A stretch of DNA of 38,433 bases, taken from positions 1 to 38,433 of the forward strand of contig JAQWKM010000178.1 of the NCBI GenBank assembly GCA_029247845.1. Reading direction: 5' to 3'. This stretch comes from Paracoccaceae bacterium (GTDB taxonomy: Bacteria > Pseudomonadota > Alphaproteobacteria > Rhodobacterales > Rhodobacteraceae). Every line of letters starts with the position of its first letter. Position 1 is the stretch's first letter. A program made the translations under genes and the position numbers. Below the pieces are notes generated by a model. It saw only the letters and a program-made list of their open reading frames with translations, was not told the origin of the DNA and made no database searches. Positions 18,290-27,120 of this stretch are shown here, piece by piece.

Positions 18290-19216
18290 ATGGTAGAGAA
18301 CTTTGATGCGGGAGAGCCGCCTCTTGATGAGCCTAATTCACAGGCGACAAGCATAGGTCTTGTGGCTCAGATATTAAGTGCAGTGCTTAGCATAACGCTG
18401 GCTGTATCGATAGGCGTATGGGCCTACAAACTGGTGGTCCGCGACGTGAGCGGCATTCCTGTTATTGCTGCCTCAGATGAACCGATGCGCGTTGCTCCAG
18501 AGAATCCTGGGGGCATAGCGGCGGCGCATCAAGGCTTGTCCGTAAATGAAGTCGCTGAAGAAATTAGTAGCATTGATCCCGAACAGGTTACCCTTGCACC
18601 CAGACCAGTTGTTCTGATCCCGGATGATCTTCCCGCCAAAGATCTTCCTAAAACTATGGAACAGACAACTCAAGATACGATCTTAAATCCAAGTGCTGAA
18701 ATTGATATGGCCGGATTGGCAAATCAAATTGCCAAAGATGCTTTGTCCCTTGAGGGTGATGAAAAAGCGATCAAGGTTGTGACTTTATCAAAGAACGGTA
18801 TTCAAGATGCGCTGAGAGAGGCATTGAATACAAATGATGCGGTCGCCGTCATGTCGTCTAGCACAGTGTTGGTATCTTTGCGCCCCCGCAAACGCCCTGC
18901 CGATGCTGGTGTGACCACCGTAGCCGTCGATGCGGTGCGCGACATCGTACTCCAAGATCTTGCGGTTGGAACTGCATTAGTCCAGCTTGGAGCATTTGAC
19001 AGTGACAATGTCGCTCGAACAGCATGGCTGCGATTGCGCCAAAAATTTCCAAGCTTTATGACGAAGCGAGGGCGTGTCATCCAGCGCGCGACGAGTGGTG
19101 GAAAAGTGTTTTACCGGCTAAGGGCGGCAGGGTTTGACGATTTGGACGATGCGCGACGCTTCTGTGCCCTTCTCGTAGCCAGCAACGCTGATTGTATTCC
19201 CGTCACTTTTCGGTGA
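18290..19216 (+). CDS. SPOR-domain cell-envelope protein
   Basis: A 308-aa single-pass protein. An acidic cytoplasmic N-terminus is followed by a transmembrane helix (about residues 23-45, AQILSAVLSITLAVSIGVWAY), a long low-complexity periplasmic linker, and a C-terminal SPOR domain from VQLGAFDSDNVARTAW to NADCIPVTFR. SPOR domains bind peptidoglycan lacking stem peptides and usually target proteins to the division septum. The ATG at 18290 follows GGAGGG and is preferred over the track start at 18257. Its TGA shares a base with the nagZ ATG (TGATG), so the two are translationally coupled. Confidence 0.88.
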   Translation: MVENFDAGEPPLDEPNSQATSIGLVAQILSAVLSITLAVSIGVWAYKLVVRDVSGIPVIAASDEPMRVAPENPGGIAAAHQGLSVNEVAEEISSIDPEQVTLAPRPVVLIPDDLPAKDLPKTMEQTTQDTILNPSAEIDMAGLANQIAKDALSLEGDEKAIKVVTLSKNGIQDALREALNTNDAVAVMSSSTVLVSLRPRKRPADAGVTTVAVDAVRDIVLQDLAVGTALVQLGAFDSDNVARTAWLRLRQKFPSFMTKRGRVIQRATSGGKVFYRLRAAGFDDLDDARRFCALLVASNADCIPVTFR

Positions 19217-20220
19217 TGACCAATGCTAAATATGGTTGGTGTGCTGCGATCTTTGGATGCGCGGGCACTGTTTTAAACGCAAGAGAAAAGGCTTTCTTTG
19301 CTAAAGCAGATCCTTTTGGATTTATTTTATTTGGTCGTAATATTCAAACTGCTGACCAGATCCGCGCTTTATGCGCCGATCTGCGCGATGTTGTTGGTTG
19401 GTATGTGCCGATTTTTATCGATCAAGAGGGCGGTCGTGTTCAGCGGTTGCGCGCACCTTTGGTAAAAGAATGGTGTGCACCTTTGGAGTATGTAGACATG
19501 ACCGGAGAGAGTGCAGAGCAGGCGATTTTTGCTCGCTATTTTATGATCGCTCAAGAACTACGAGATTTGGGCATTACAGCCAATTGTGCACCAGTCGCTG
19601 ACATTGCGCACCCCCAGACGCATAAGATTTTGAAAAACCGTTGCTTTGGTCGGGATGCGATGACTGTTAGCAGGCTCGCCAGAGTTGCCGCAAACGGGCT
19701 TTTGGCGGGGGGTGTTTTGCCGGTGGTCAAACACATTCCAGGCCATGGGTTGGCCCAAGTTGACAGCCATAAAGAGGCACCTGTCGTGACCGAAGCAAAA
19801 GAGGTACTTGACGTTAGTGATTTTGTGCCTTTCAAAGCGTTGAATTATTTGCCGATGGGTATGACGGCTCATGTCATATATCAAAACATAGATGCAAAAC
19901 CGGGCACAATATCGGAAAAAATTATTGGTTTAATCCGCAATGATCTAGGGTTTGATGGTTTGCTGATGAGCGATGATCTCTCTATGCAGGCCCTTGGCGG
20001 TACAGTGGTAAAACGGGCCAAAGCCGTTATTGATGTCGGATGCGATCTTGTTTTGCACTGCAATGGTGAATTGGGCGAAATGCGCGATATCACAGACTCC
20101 ATAGGTGAAATGAGTGCTACGGCTCAACTGCGCGCACACAAAGTTATGGCCTTGCATAACTCTTTGTCTGGCATCAAAGTAGATCTAGCGCAGGCGCACG
20201 CGCAGCTCGAGACAAGATGA
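19216..20220 (+). CDS. nagZ: Beta-N-acetylhexosaminidase NagZ
   Basis: A 334-aa cytoplasmic glycoside hydrolase family 3 enzyme removing N-acetylglucosamine from anhydromuropeptides in murein recycling. Diagnostic motifs are FIDQEGGRVQRLR near 67-79, VVKHIPGHG around 170-178 with the conserved Lys-His, the DSH catalytic loop at 183-185 (acid/base His), and LLMSDDLSMQAL with the nucleophilic Asp near 253. The start ATG overlaps the SPOR gene stop by one base. It is followed by scpA after a 15-bp gap. Length is normal and no lesion is seen. Confidence 0.95.
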   Translation: MTNAKYGWCAAIFGCAGTVLNAREKAFFAKADPFGFILFGRNIQTADQIRALCADLRDVVGWYVPIFIDQEGGRVQRLRAPLVKEWCAPLEYVDMTGESAEQAIFARYFMIAQELRDLGITANCAPVADIAHPQTHKILKNRCFGRDAMTVSRLARVAANGLLAGGVLPVVKHIPGHGLAQVDSHKEAPVVTEAKEVLDVSDFVPFKALNYLPMGMTAHVIYQNIDAKPGTISEKIIGLIRNDLGFDGLLMSDDLSMQALGGTVVKRAKAVIDVGCDLVLHCNGELGEMRDITDSIGEMSATAQLRAHKVMALHNSLSGIKVDLAQAHAQLETR

Positions 20221-20235
20221 TCTAGCCGAGGCGGA

Positions 20236-21024
20236 ATGACACAACTCGATAGCCCGATGAATGAGACACTGGACGTTGGTGAACGTTTGGACGCAGAAGC
20301 TCTTATTGTGGACGTTGATGGATTTGAAGGACCGCTTGATCTTTTGCTCAGCCTGAGCAGGACGCAAAAAGTTGACCTGTTGAAAATATCAGTTCTTGAT
20401 CTGGCGCGGCAATATCTTGCGTTTATTGAACGCGCAAAAGAACTGCGTATCGAATTGGCGGCAGACTATCTTGTCATGGCTGCGTGGCTAGCATTTTTAA
20501 AGTCCCGTCTTCTGCTGCCGCCTGATCCAACCGAAGAAGGCCCTTCGGGTGAAGAACTGGCTGTGCGGCTGGCTTTTCAGCTAGAGCGCTTGCAGGCGAT
20601 GCGCAATGCTGCTGCACAGCTGATGGCGCGTGATCAAAAGGGTCGTGATTTCTTTATCCGCGGCATTCCTGAAAAGCTCGAAATGGTGCGGCGCGTCACA
20701 TATTCCGCAACTCTGCTTGATCTAATGCAAGGGTATTCGCGCATCCGAACAAAGGATGAATTCCGTCCGTTTCTGATAGATCGAAACAACGTCTTTACTA
20801 TGGAAGAGGCGCTTACCAAAATGCGCGGACTGATCGGGTTTGCCGGTGATTGGACGGATCTTGCAAGCTATCTACCCGAAGATTGGCGCACAGATCCAGT
20901 GCGCCGCCGTGCTGCGACAGCTGCGAATTTTGCTGCGTCTTTAGAATTGGCCAAAGCCGGTCAGATTGAATTGCGCCAAAGCGGTACTTTTGAGCCCATT
21001 GAATTAAAAAGAAGGGGTGATTGA
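20236..21024 (+). CDS. scpA: Segregation and condensation protein A
   Basis: A 262-aa kleisin subunit that bridges the Smc ATPase and ScpB in the bacterial condensin, acting in chromosome compaction and segregation. The N-terminal kleisin motif FEGPLDLLLSLSRTQKVDLLKISVLDLARQYL is at about residues 31-62, followed by AADYLVMAAWLAFLKSRLLLP, both hallmarks. The C-terminal part is shorter and helical. The start ATG has a GAGGCGGA site. Its TGA overlaps the scpB ATG by one base, so the two subunits are coupled. Smc itself is not in the window. Confidence 0.94.
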   Translation: MTQLDSPMNETLDVGERLDAEALIVDVDGFEGPLDLLLSLSRTQKVDLLKISVLDLARQYLAFIERAKELRIELAADYLVMAAWLAFLKSRLLLPPDPTEEGPSGEELAVRLAFQLERLQAMRNAAAQLMARDQKGRDFFIRGIPEKLEMVRRVTYSATLLDLMQGYSRIRTKDEFRPFLIDRNNVFTMEEALTKMRGLIGFAGDWTDLASYLPEDWRTDPVRRRAATAANFAASLELAKAGQIELRQSGTFEPIELKRRGD

Positions 21025-21686
21025 TGAGTGATCCTGAACAACAGGATAACAATTCTGAACAGAGTTTGTTTGAGGCCCCTCCGATCAACGAACAGGAGCG
21101 GATGATTGAGGCAATTTTATTTGCCACTGCTGAGCCGATTACTGTAAGGGCTTTGAATGAGCGGATGCCGCATGGCTGTGACGCGGCAGAAGCGCTGGTT
21201 CACCTACGTAAACGCTATATAGGGCGCGGTGTTAATGTTATGAAAGTAGGCGACGCCTGGGCTATTAGAACGGCCTCTGATCTGAGTTTCTTGATGCAAA
21301 AAGAGCTTGTGGAAACGCGCAAACTAAGCCGTGCTGCAATCGAGACGCTTGCCATTATAGCCTATCACCAACCCGTAACACGGCTGGAAATTGAAGAAAT
21401 TCGTGGTGTAAGTGTTTCTCGTGGGACAGTGGACCAGCTTATTGAAATGGAGTGGATCAGGTTTGGCCGGCGTAAACTGACCCCAGGTCGGCCTGTCACT
21501 TTTGTGGTGACACAAAACTTTCTTGATCACTTTGGATTGGAAAGCGCACGTGATCTTCCTGGTCTCAAAGAGTTGCGTGCCGCCGGGCTTTTGGAAAGCC
21601 AGCCCGCCATGGGTCCGTTTATTAGCGAACCGGACCTAGACGAGGAAATTATTAACGAGGATCAAAGTGAATTATTCGAAGACTAA
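21024..21686 (+). CDS. scpB: Segregation and condensation protein B
   Basis: A 220-aa partner of ScpA in the Smc complex, built of two winged-helix domains. The family stretches MIEAILFATAEPIT near residue 28, KLSRAAIETLAIIAYHQPVTRLEIEEIRGV around 105-130, GTVDQLIEMEWIRFGRRKLTPGRP and FLDHFGLESARDLPGL are all present. The C-terminus is acidic. The ATG at 21024 overlaps the scpA stop (TGATG); the track TTG at 21021 is less likely. It ends the plus-strand cluster. The 280 bp after it show no gene. Confidence 0.94.
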   Translation: MSDPEQQDNNSEQSLFEAPPINEQERMIEAILFATAEPITVRALNERMPHGCDAAEALVHLRKRYIGRGVNVMKVGDAWAIRTASDLSFLMQKELVETRKLSRAAIETLAIIAYHQPVTRLEIEEIRGVSVSRGTVDQLIEMEWIRFGRRKLTPGRPVTFVVTQNFLDHFGLESARDLPGLKELRAAGLLESQPAMGPFISEPDLDEEIINEDQSELFED

Positions 21687-21965
21687 TAAATTAACACAAG
21701 TCTTATTCAATTTTATACAAACCTAAAAGTAGATGTAAGAGGTGTAACTAGAGTTTGGCTCCCTAAGATAAATAAAACTCCATTAAAGCGTAAGGATAGG
21801 GATGTAATCATGCGAAAAGTGCATTGGTAGAGGATAAATAGCGCTTTTGGCGCAATATCTCAGTGCAAGGCAAATAAAGAAGGACATAGTGATCGAAAAA
21901 ATTGTTCTCGGGTCAAAGGCAAAATGCTAAAAAAGTCAAAGAGGCACTCTGCATTTGGTCTAAAA

Positions 21966-23051
21966 TCAATCAGTTTTAAAGTGTTTGGAGAGTTTGAGGC
22001 CCTGGCCTTGGTAATTTGAGGCAATTTCTGATCCGTAAAGGCGCTCCGGCTCTTCACTCATTTTCTCGTAGACTAAGCGGCCCACGATTTGAGCATGTTC
22101 AAGGACAAACGGAGCTTCGTGGCAGCGTACTTCGAGTACACCATGCGATCCTGTACCTGATGCGGAATAGCCAAACCCCGGATCAAAAAAACCGGCGTAA
22201 TGTACCCGAAACTCACCCACCATTGCAAGGTAAGGTGCCATTTCTGCTGCGCAGTGTGGGGGGATACTGATAGCTTCTCTACTGACCAAAATATAAAATG
22301 CGCCGGGGTCAAGTATGATTCGTTCCTCGGATGTCCGCACTTCCTCCCAGTAATCTGCCGGATTATAATGTTTAATTTTATCAAGAGCGATGACCCCTGT
22401 ATGTGGTTTTGCCCGATATCCTACCAAGTCGCTAAGACGCGGTTTAAGATCGACAGAAAATCTCAAGCCCTCCGAGATAACAGCATTACCGGATACAATA
22501 GGTGTTTGTTTATGCAATTGGCGCAAGTCTTCGTCGGCAATAATGGTTTTGCCAGCCCGAAAAATAATTTGGTTTAGCATTTGCCCCATACGGGCAACAA
22601 CGGAAAAAGAGCGCGGACAAATCTCGACATAGAGGTCGCCGCGATAGCCTGCGGGGACGCGGTCAAATTCAACTCCACTATCCGTTATAACACGCGTGAG
22701 AAGATCGAGCCGTCCGATTGATGATTTTGCAGATGCAGCAGCATTCATATCATTAGGTAGATCCAAAGACTCAAGCAATGGCACCACATAAACGCAGCCT
22801 TTTTCCAAAACTGCCCCCTCGCTCAAATCCATTTCGTGCATTTTGAAGATCTCAAGCCGATCTGAAACGCTGGCGTTTTTGCCGCTTAGAAAAGAGGCGC
22901 GCACGCGGTAAGCAACGGATCCAAGGCGCAAATCAAGCGATGCTGGCTGAATTTGTCTGGCGTTGATAGGTTGGGATGCCGATATTTGGCCAGCCTTGAT
23001 CATTTGGGTCATCTGTCGGTCGGATAAAACGCCTGTCGGAAATGTGCTCAT
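21966..23051 (-). CDS. dcd: dCTP deaminase, long double-domain form
   Basis: A 361-aa protein annotated in alphaproteobacteria as 2'-deoxycytidine 5'-triphosphate deaminase, converting dCTP to dUTP for thymidylate synthesis. It is nearly twice the E. coli Dcd length (about 193 aa). The N-terminal half has QPASLDLRLGSVAYRVR and AAASAKSSIGRLDLLTRVITDSG, like the Dcd substrate loop. The C-terminal half repeats the fold with FRVHYAGFFDPGFGYSASGTGSHGVLEVRCHEAPFVLEHAQIVGRLVYE, which carries the dUTPase/Dcd-like barrel signature. The tandem arrangement could form a pseudo-trimer from fewer chains. It is transcribed toward scpB and follows the tRNA-Pro gene and its hairpin. Confidence 0.88.
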   Translation of the reverse strand: MSTFPTGVLSDRQMTQMIKAGQISASQPINARQIQPASLDLRLGSVAYRVRASFLSGKNASVSDRLEIFKMHEMDLSEGAVLEKGCVYVVPLLESLDLPNDMNAAASAKSSIGRLDLLTRVITDSGVEFDRVPAGYRGDLYVEICPRSFSVVARMGQMLNQIIFRAGKTIIADEDLRQLHKQTPIVSGNAVISEGLRFSVDLKPRLSDLVGYRAKPHTGVIALDKIKHYNPADYWEEVRTSEERIILDPGAFYILVSREAISIPPHCAAEMAPYLAMVGEFRVHYAGFFDPGFGYSASGTGSHGVLEVRCHEAPFVLEHAQIVGRLVYEKMSEEPERLYGSEIASNYQGQGLKLSKHFKTD

Positions 23052-23075
23052 AGTCTCAATTACCTGCCGTTATGC

Positions 23076-23115
23076 ATAAAACGCCCGCTGCATCATCTGC
23101 AAGCGGACGTTTTAT
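23076..23115 (-). terminator. Terminator hairpin of the tRNA-Pro gene
   Basis: AAAACGCCCGCT and AGCGGACGTTTT form a 12-bp stem with a single mismatch around a short loop, flanked by A and T runs on both sides. On the minus strand it lies just after the tRNA 3' end and would stop tRNA transcription before dcd. The symmetry would allow termination in either direction. Confidence 0.75.
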
Positions 23116-23118
23116 GAT

Positions 23119-23195
23119 TGGTCGGGCTAGCAGGACTCGAACCTGCGACCTCCCGTCCCCCAGACGGACGCGCTACCAGGCTGCGCTATAGCCCG
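23119..23195 (-). tRNA. tRNA-Pro(GGG)
   Basis: The minus strand folds into a complete cloverleaf of 77 nt with encoded CCA. The acceptor stem CGGGCTA pairs with TAGCCCG, followed by discriminator A and CCA. The D arm AGCGCAGCCTGGTAGCGC is typical of bacterial tRNA-Pro. The anticodon stem TCCGT/ACGGG has one T-G pair and the loop CTGGGGG gives anticodon GGG. The T arm GCAGG-TTCGAGT-CCTGC is standard. It reads CCC, and CCU by wobble, and a hairpin terminator follows. The ORF-track entry at 23118-23516 is an artefact running through it. Confidence 0.96.
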
Positions 23196-23260
23196 ACTTA
23201 TTCCATGTTTCATAATGAATTTACGCACAGGAGCAAGCCAAAAATTGCGTTTGCAAATGT

Positions 23261-24217
23261 TCATATATACTGTCTGGACTTGCGCTGTTCCAGTCGCTTT
23301 TCAAGTTTTAACAATATTGGTTTTAAAAGTGCTACTTTATACTTATCAAAATTATCGTGTGAACTGAGGTGGGCCATAACGCTGTCATGCTTCGGTTCAA
23401 CTAGTGGTGCAGTCTCGAGAAGCGGGTCTTCTTTGAGTTTTGTTTCGGGCGCATTTGTGAAATTGTCGTTGCTCCAAAAATTAAGAGTACGTTGGTCATT
23501 ATTCAAAGATGATTGAGTTTTTTCAAAATCCGCCTTGACATCGGTGGGCGTTTTAGCACTCTGGCCCTCCCTATTTGTTAACCCCGGTTCTTTTGGTTGA
23601 ATGTCGACCGCTGGTGAGCTGCTAATCAAATCTTGGGCCGGTTCAACCGCATTATCGGGTTTGGGTGCATTGTCCAAACTCCCCACAGCGATTGGGTCTA
23701 CACGTTTACTATTATCGTCTTGGGCGCCGTCATGCGCCGCGATTTGAGATGCGGATGCTCCCTTGCCTTCGATTCCTGGAGCGGGAACGTCTTGCCCACT
23801 GGAAGGCAGTAACGCTGTCGCATTTTCTTCACTTACGTCGGTCGCAAAGTCAAAGATTTGGATTGGCTGCCAATCAGCTGCCTGATCTTCTTTAGTCGGT
23901 TCTTCCCTTATATCCGCAGCCCCATCTCGCCCCTCACCTATGCTGAGTGGCTGAGATAAACTGGAAACATGTTTGGCCCCTTGTTCGCGAAGGATTTTCT
24001 GAGCTCCTTTGATGGTTAAACCATCTTCATGCAATATCCGCTTGATCCCGCCGATCAGAAGCATATCCTTAGGTCGATAATACCGCCGGCCGCCGGCCCT
24101 TTTAACGGGTTTTATCTGCGAAAATTTACTTTCCCAAAATCGAAGTACATGTGTTGGAGTATCCAACCAATCGGCCACTTCACTAATGGTTCGAAATGCG
24201 TCGGCTGATTTACTCAT
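23261..24217 (-). CDS. MerR-family transcriptional regulator
   Basis: A 318-aa protein with an N-terminal MerR winged helix-turn-helix (residues 1-75: [22 protein letters not shown], then [21 protein letters not shown] and [13 protein letters not shown]). The remaining 230 residues are low-complexity, acidic and proline-rich, lacking a recognisable effector domain. They end in a short helical segment ([23 protein letters not shown]). No cysteines typical of metal sensors are seen. It follows ihfA by 14 bp, an order common in Rhodobacterales, so it is probably cotranscribed. Target genes are unknown. Confidence 0.88.
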   Translation of the reverse strand: MSKSADAFRTISEVADWLDTPTHVLRFWESKFSQIKPVKRAGGRRYYRPKDMLLIGGIKRILHEDGLTIKGAQKILREQGAKHVSSLSQPLSIGEGRDGAADIREEPTKEDQAADWQPIQIFDFATDVSEENATALLPSSGQDVPAPGIEGKGASASQIAAHDGAQDDNSKRVDPIAVGSLDNAPKPDNAVEPAQDLISSSPAVDIQPKEPGLTNREGQSAKTPTDVKADFEKTQSSLNNDQRTLNFWSNDNFTNAPETKLKEDPLLETAPLVEPKHDSVMAHLSSHDNFDKYKVALLKPILLKLEKRLEQRKSRQYI

Positions 24218-24231
24218 GCCAATAAGTCACC

Positions 24232-24534
24232 TTACGTTTTACTATCCGCCGCAACCCGATCCTTCATGAGGTGAGATGGACGAAAGGTCAAGACCCGTCT
24301 TGGAGTGATTGGTACTTCTTCACCAGTTTTTGGGTTTCTGCCGATACGCGCATTCTTTTCGCGTACACTAAAGGTTCCAAAGGATGAAATTTTGACCTGC
24401 TCACCCTGCACTAGCGCATCAGACATGAGGCTTAATACTTTTTCAACCAGCTCTGCGCTTTCGTTTCTGGAAAGGCCAACCTCGCGAAAGACTGCCTCGC
24501 TAAGGTCCATGCGTGTTAATGTCTTGTCACTCAT
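24232..24534 (-). CDS. ihfA: Integration host factor subunit alpha
   Basis: A 100-aa nucleoid protein that, as a heterodimer with IhfB, bends DNA sharply at specific sites in replication, recombination and transcription. The N-terminal [30 protein letters not shown] and the DNA-binding arm signature [12 protein letters not shown], followed by RRVLTFRPS, identify an HU/IHF protein of the alpha type. It stands between fabH upstream and the MerR gene downstream. The 130 bp between fabH and ihfA may hold a separate promoter. Confidence 0.94.
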   Translation of the reverse strand: MSDKTLTRMDLSEAVFREVGLSRNESAELVEKVLSLMSDALVQGEQVKISSFGTFSVREKNARIGRNPKTGEEVPITPRRVLTFRPSHLMKDRVAADSKT

Positions 24535-24664
24535 AAAATATATCCCCAGTTTTTTTTTGATTTTAGAGCCGAGCTATTTTGTGAGTCAATATGAATGACC
24601 GGTCCAAGCGAGCCAAATAGTTCTTTTTTTGCTTATTTTCACAAATTTGCCATTTTTTTTCGTG

Positions 24665-25636
24665 TTACCAGCGCAAGACAATAGCGCCCCACGCCAAACC
24701 ACCACCGATTGCTTCCGTGACGATTAGGTCATTATCTTTGATCTGCCCATTCGCTTTTGCCACTGATAGCGCTAGAGGAATGGAGGCGGCGGAGGTGTTG
24801 CCATGGTCTTGAACCGTCTTAACGACCTTTTCGGGCGCAACGCCCATCTTTTTTACTGTGCTATTAATAATTCTTATATTTGCCTGATGTGGCACAACCC
24901 AGTCGATGTCTTCAGCGCTTACTCCCGCTTTTTGCATGGCAACTTCTGCCGTTTGGGCAAGTTTTTCAACAGCATGACGAAATACCTCTTTACCCTGCAT
25001 TCGAAGGTAACCCGTCTGGCCAGTTGAGACGCCTCCATCCACATAAAGGATACCTCTGTGCCGCCCATCAGAGTTTAAATCGACAGAAAGAATTCCCCTG
25101 TCGTCGCTCGAACCCTCGCCTTGTTCAGCTTGTAATATAACGGCGCCAGCCCCATCTCCAAAAAGGACGCAGGTCGCCCGATCTTCCCAGTCCATCAAAC
25201 GGCTAAATGACTCCGCTCCAATTACCATTACTCGCTTCGCTTGACCTGACAGGATCTGAGCATTGGCAGTGGACAGAGCAAAGACGAAACCAGCACAAAC
25301 TGCCTGCACATCATATGCAAAGCCACTGGTCATATTTAGTCCCGATTGCACGCTAGTTGCCGCCGACGGGAATGTGAAATCCGCCGTTGATGTGGCAACG
25401 ATAACTGCGTCTAAATCATCCGGCTCAAGTCCTGCGTCGGCAAGGGCTGCTTGGGCTGCGTTGGTTGCCATATCGGATGTCCTCTCTCCCTCAGCAGCAA
25501 AATGCCGCCGCTTAATGCCGGAGCGTGCTTGGATCCACTCGTCCGATGTATCAAGAGAGGCTTCGAACTCGGAATTTTCGACTATTCGTTCAGGAAGGTA
25601 ATGTCCAACCCCTTTAACTACTGCCCGTATCGTCAT
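24665..25636 (-). CDS. fabH: Beta-ketoacyl-ACP synthase III
   Basis: A 323-aa thiolase-fold enzyme that starts fatty-acid synthesis by condensing acetyl-CoA with malonyl-ACP. The catalytic triad is visible: Cys114 in QAVCAGFVFAL, His250 in VVPHQANIRI and Asn280 in QDHGNTSAAS. The C-terminal EAIGGGLAWGAIVLRW is the family ending. The ATG at 25636 gives the normal N-terminus MTIRAVVKGVGHYLPER; the track start at 25672 lies inside plsX. It begins 4 bp after the plsX stop, so the two lipid genes form one operon. Confidence 0.96.
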   Translation of the reverse strand: MTIRAVVKGVGHYLPERIVENSEFEASLDTSDEWIQARSGIKRRHFAAEGERTSDMATNAAQAALADAGLEPDDLDAVIVATSTADFTFPSAATSVQSGLNMTSGFAYDVQAVCAGFVFALSTANAQILSGQAKRVMVIGAESFSRLMDWEDRATCVLFGDGAGAVILQAEQGEGSSDDRGILSVDLNSDGRHRGILYVDGGVSTGQTGYLRMQGKEVFRHAVEKLAQTAEVAMQKAGVSAEDIDWVVPHQANIRIINSTVKKMGVAPEKVVKTVQDHGNTSAASIPLALSVAKANGQIKDNDLIVTEAIGGGLAWGAIVLRW

Positions 25637-25640
25637 TTGT

Positions 25641-26738
25641 TTATTCCGCTTCTGATGTCGCGTTTTCTTCATCGTGCGTCAATGTGTTGACGGATGCAAC
25701 CCGAGCAGCAATTTTTTGTGAAAATTGTGAGTTTGCCAAGGTTACGGCAAGCTTTATCGCTGCACTTACCCCTGTCTCGTCTGCGGTACCATGCGATTTT
25801 ACCACAGTCCCGTTAAGTCCAAGAAAAACGCCCCCATTCACGCGACGGGGATCGATTCTTTTACGCAATCGTTGCAACGAGGAAACGGCAAGCAATTGGG
25901 CTAGACGGGAAAGTGGTGAATATTGAAAAGCTTGGCGCAAAAGCTCGCCAATCAGCTGCGCCGTACCCTCTCCGGTTTTGAGTGCAACATTGCCTGTAAA
26001 ACCGTCTGTCACAATCACATCTGCTTTGTTGCCCGGAATATCACTGCCTTCAACAAATCCAACAAATTTGTAATCTCCTGACTGCTCATACTGGGCAATC
26101 AATTCATGCGCTTCGTGCAACTCAGAACGTCCTTTGTGGTCTTCCGTGCCAACATTCAAAAGACCAACTTTTGGTAGTGAAATTTTTAGACCGTTACGCG
26201 CGTAAGATACGCCCATAAGAGCGTATTGAAGCAAGTCCTTGCAATCAGCTCTTATATCTGCCCCCACATCAAGCATCACATTAAAACCCGTTTTGCTTCG
26301 CGAGGGCCACAAAACAGCGATTGCAGGACGATTTACCCCAGGAAGTTTGCGCAAACGTATCATACTCAAAGCCATGAGGGCGCCAGTATTGCCACAGGAC
26401 ACACATACCTCTGCTTGGCCATTGCGCACGCATTCAAGGGCTGACCACATCGATGTAGATTTGCCATTCCGCATTATCTGGCTGGGTTTATCCGTCATCG
26501 ACACTGCTTCGTCGCAATGACGCACTTCGCACCGCCCGCGCAGTACCGTTCGAGCGGCAACCAGACGGTCTAGATCATCTTTGGGCCCGTGCACAATAAA
26601 ATGAAGGTTTGGGTTCTTCTCAGCGGATGCTGCCATCCCTAAAACAATAGGCAGCGGACCACGATCTCCACCCATGGCATCTATGCTTAGTACCGTACGC
26701 GCCTGAGTGGTTTGTGATTGATCGGGTTTAGCGGTCAT
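25641..26738 (-). CDS. plsX: Phosphate acyltransferase PlsX
   Basis: A 365-aa peripheral membrane enzyme making acyl-phosphate from acyl-ACP for phospholipid synthesis with PlsY. Family motifs include LSIDAMGGDRGP at the start (about residues 18-29), VSCGNTGALMALSM near 115, RPAIAVLWPS, LLNVGTEDHKG and VIVTDGFTGNVALKTGEGTA, then GGVFLGLNGTVVKSHG near the end. Length is slightly above the common 330-350. It follows rpmF and precedes fabH, the conserved yceD-rpmF-plsX-fabH arrangement. Confidence 0.96.
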   Translation of the reverse strand: MTAKPDQSQTTQARTVLSIDAMGGDRGPLPIVLGMAASAEKNPNLHFIVHGPKDDLDRLVAARTVLRGRCEVRHCDEAVSMTDKPSQIMRNGKSTSMWSALECVRNGQAEVCVSCGNTGALMALSMIRLRKLPGVNRPAIAVLWPSRSKTGFNVMLDVGADIRADCKDLLQYALMGVSYARNGLKISLPKVGLLNVGTEDHKGRSELHEAHELIAQYEQSGDYKFVGFVEGSDIPGNKADVIVTDGFTGNVALKTGEGTAQLIGELLRQAFQYSPLSRLAQLLAVSSLQRLRKRIDPRRVNGGVFLGLNGTVVKSHGTADETGVSAAIKLAVTLANSQFSQKIAARVASVNTLTHDEENATSEAE

Positions 26739-26759
26739 TTGCGTTGTTGCCGAACCGCG

Positions 26760-26966
26760 TTAGGCAGCATCCTCGTCTAGTTCGATCTCTTCGACCAATG
26801 CGATGATTTCGCGATCGCTATAGTGGCCGCAAGATGCACATACATGGTGGGGACGCTTAAGTTCTCCGCAATTTGTGCATTCATTTGGGTTGGCCGCAAC
26901 CAAGCTGTCATGAGCGCGTCGATTGTTGCGACGTGATTTGGATACTTTATTCTGTTGGACAGCCAT
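26760..26966 (-). CDS. rpmF: 50S ribosomal protein L32
   Basis: A 68-aa ribosomal protein. It starts [22 protein letters not shown], the usual basic N-terminus. Two CxxC pairs (Cys30/Cys33 and Cys43/Cys46, in [17 protein letters not shown]) form a zinc ribbon, so this is the zinc-binding form. The C-terminal tail is acidic. It lies 21 bp upstream of plsX and downstream of yceD, as in most proteobacteria. The track ORF 26777-27013 in another frame is a shadow. Confidence 0.96.
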   Translation of the reverse strand: MAVQQNKVSKSRRNNRRAHDSLVAANPNECTNCGELKRPHHVCASCGHYSDREIIALVEEIELDEDAA

Positions 26967-27120
26967 GTCTCAACCCCAATTGTTAGAGGGCGTAGGCCCT
27001 GTGTTCCGTACATATACCTAATGCACTTATATTGCTTTGCGCACTGGGTACAGCTTTATTCAGCAAGAAGGCGGCAACATACCTCTATATTTCAATTTGG
27101 CAAGGGGCAAAGGCGTTAAA

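Noticed and set aside
21687-21965. Possible tatA/tatB remnant after scpB
   Set aside because: tat genes often follow scpB in relatives, but no hydrophobic helix or Tat-like sequence is readable here in any frame.
23118-23516. 132-aa plus-strand ORF beginning GLAGLEPATSRPPDGRA
   Set aside because: The opening is the well-known false translation of a tRNA gene read on the opposite strand; the rest is antisense to the MerR gene.
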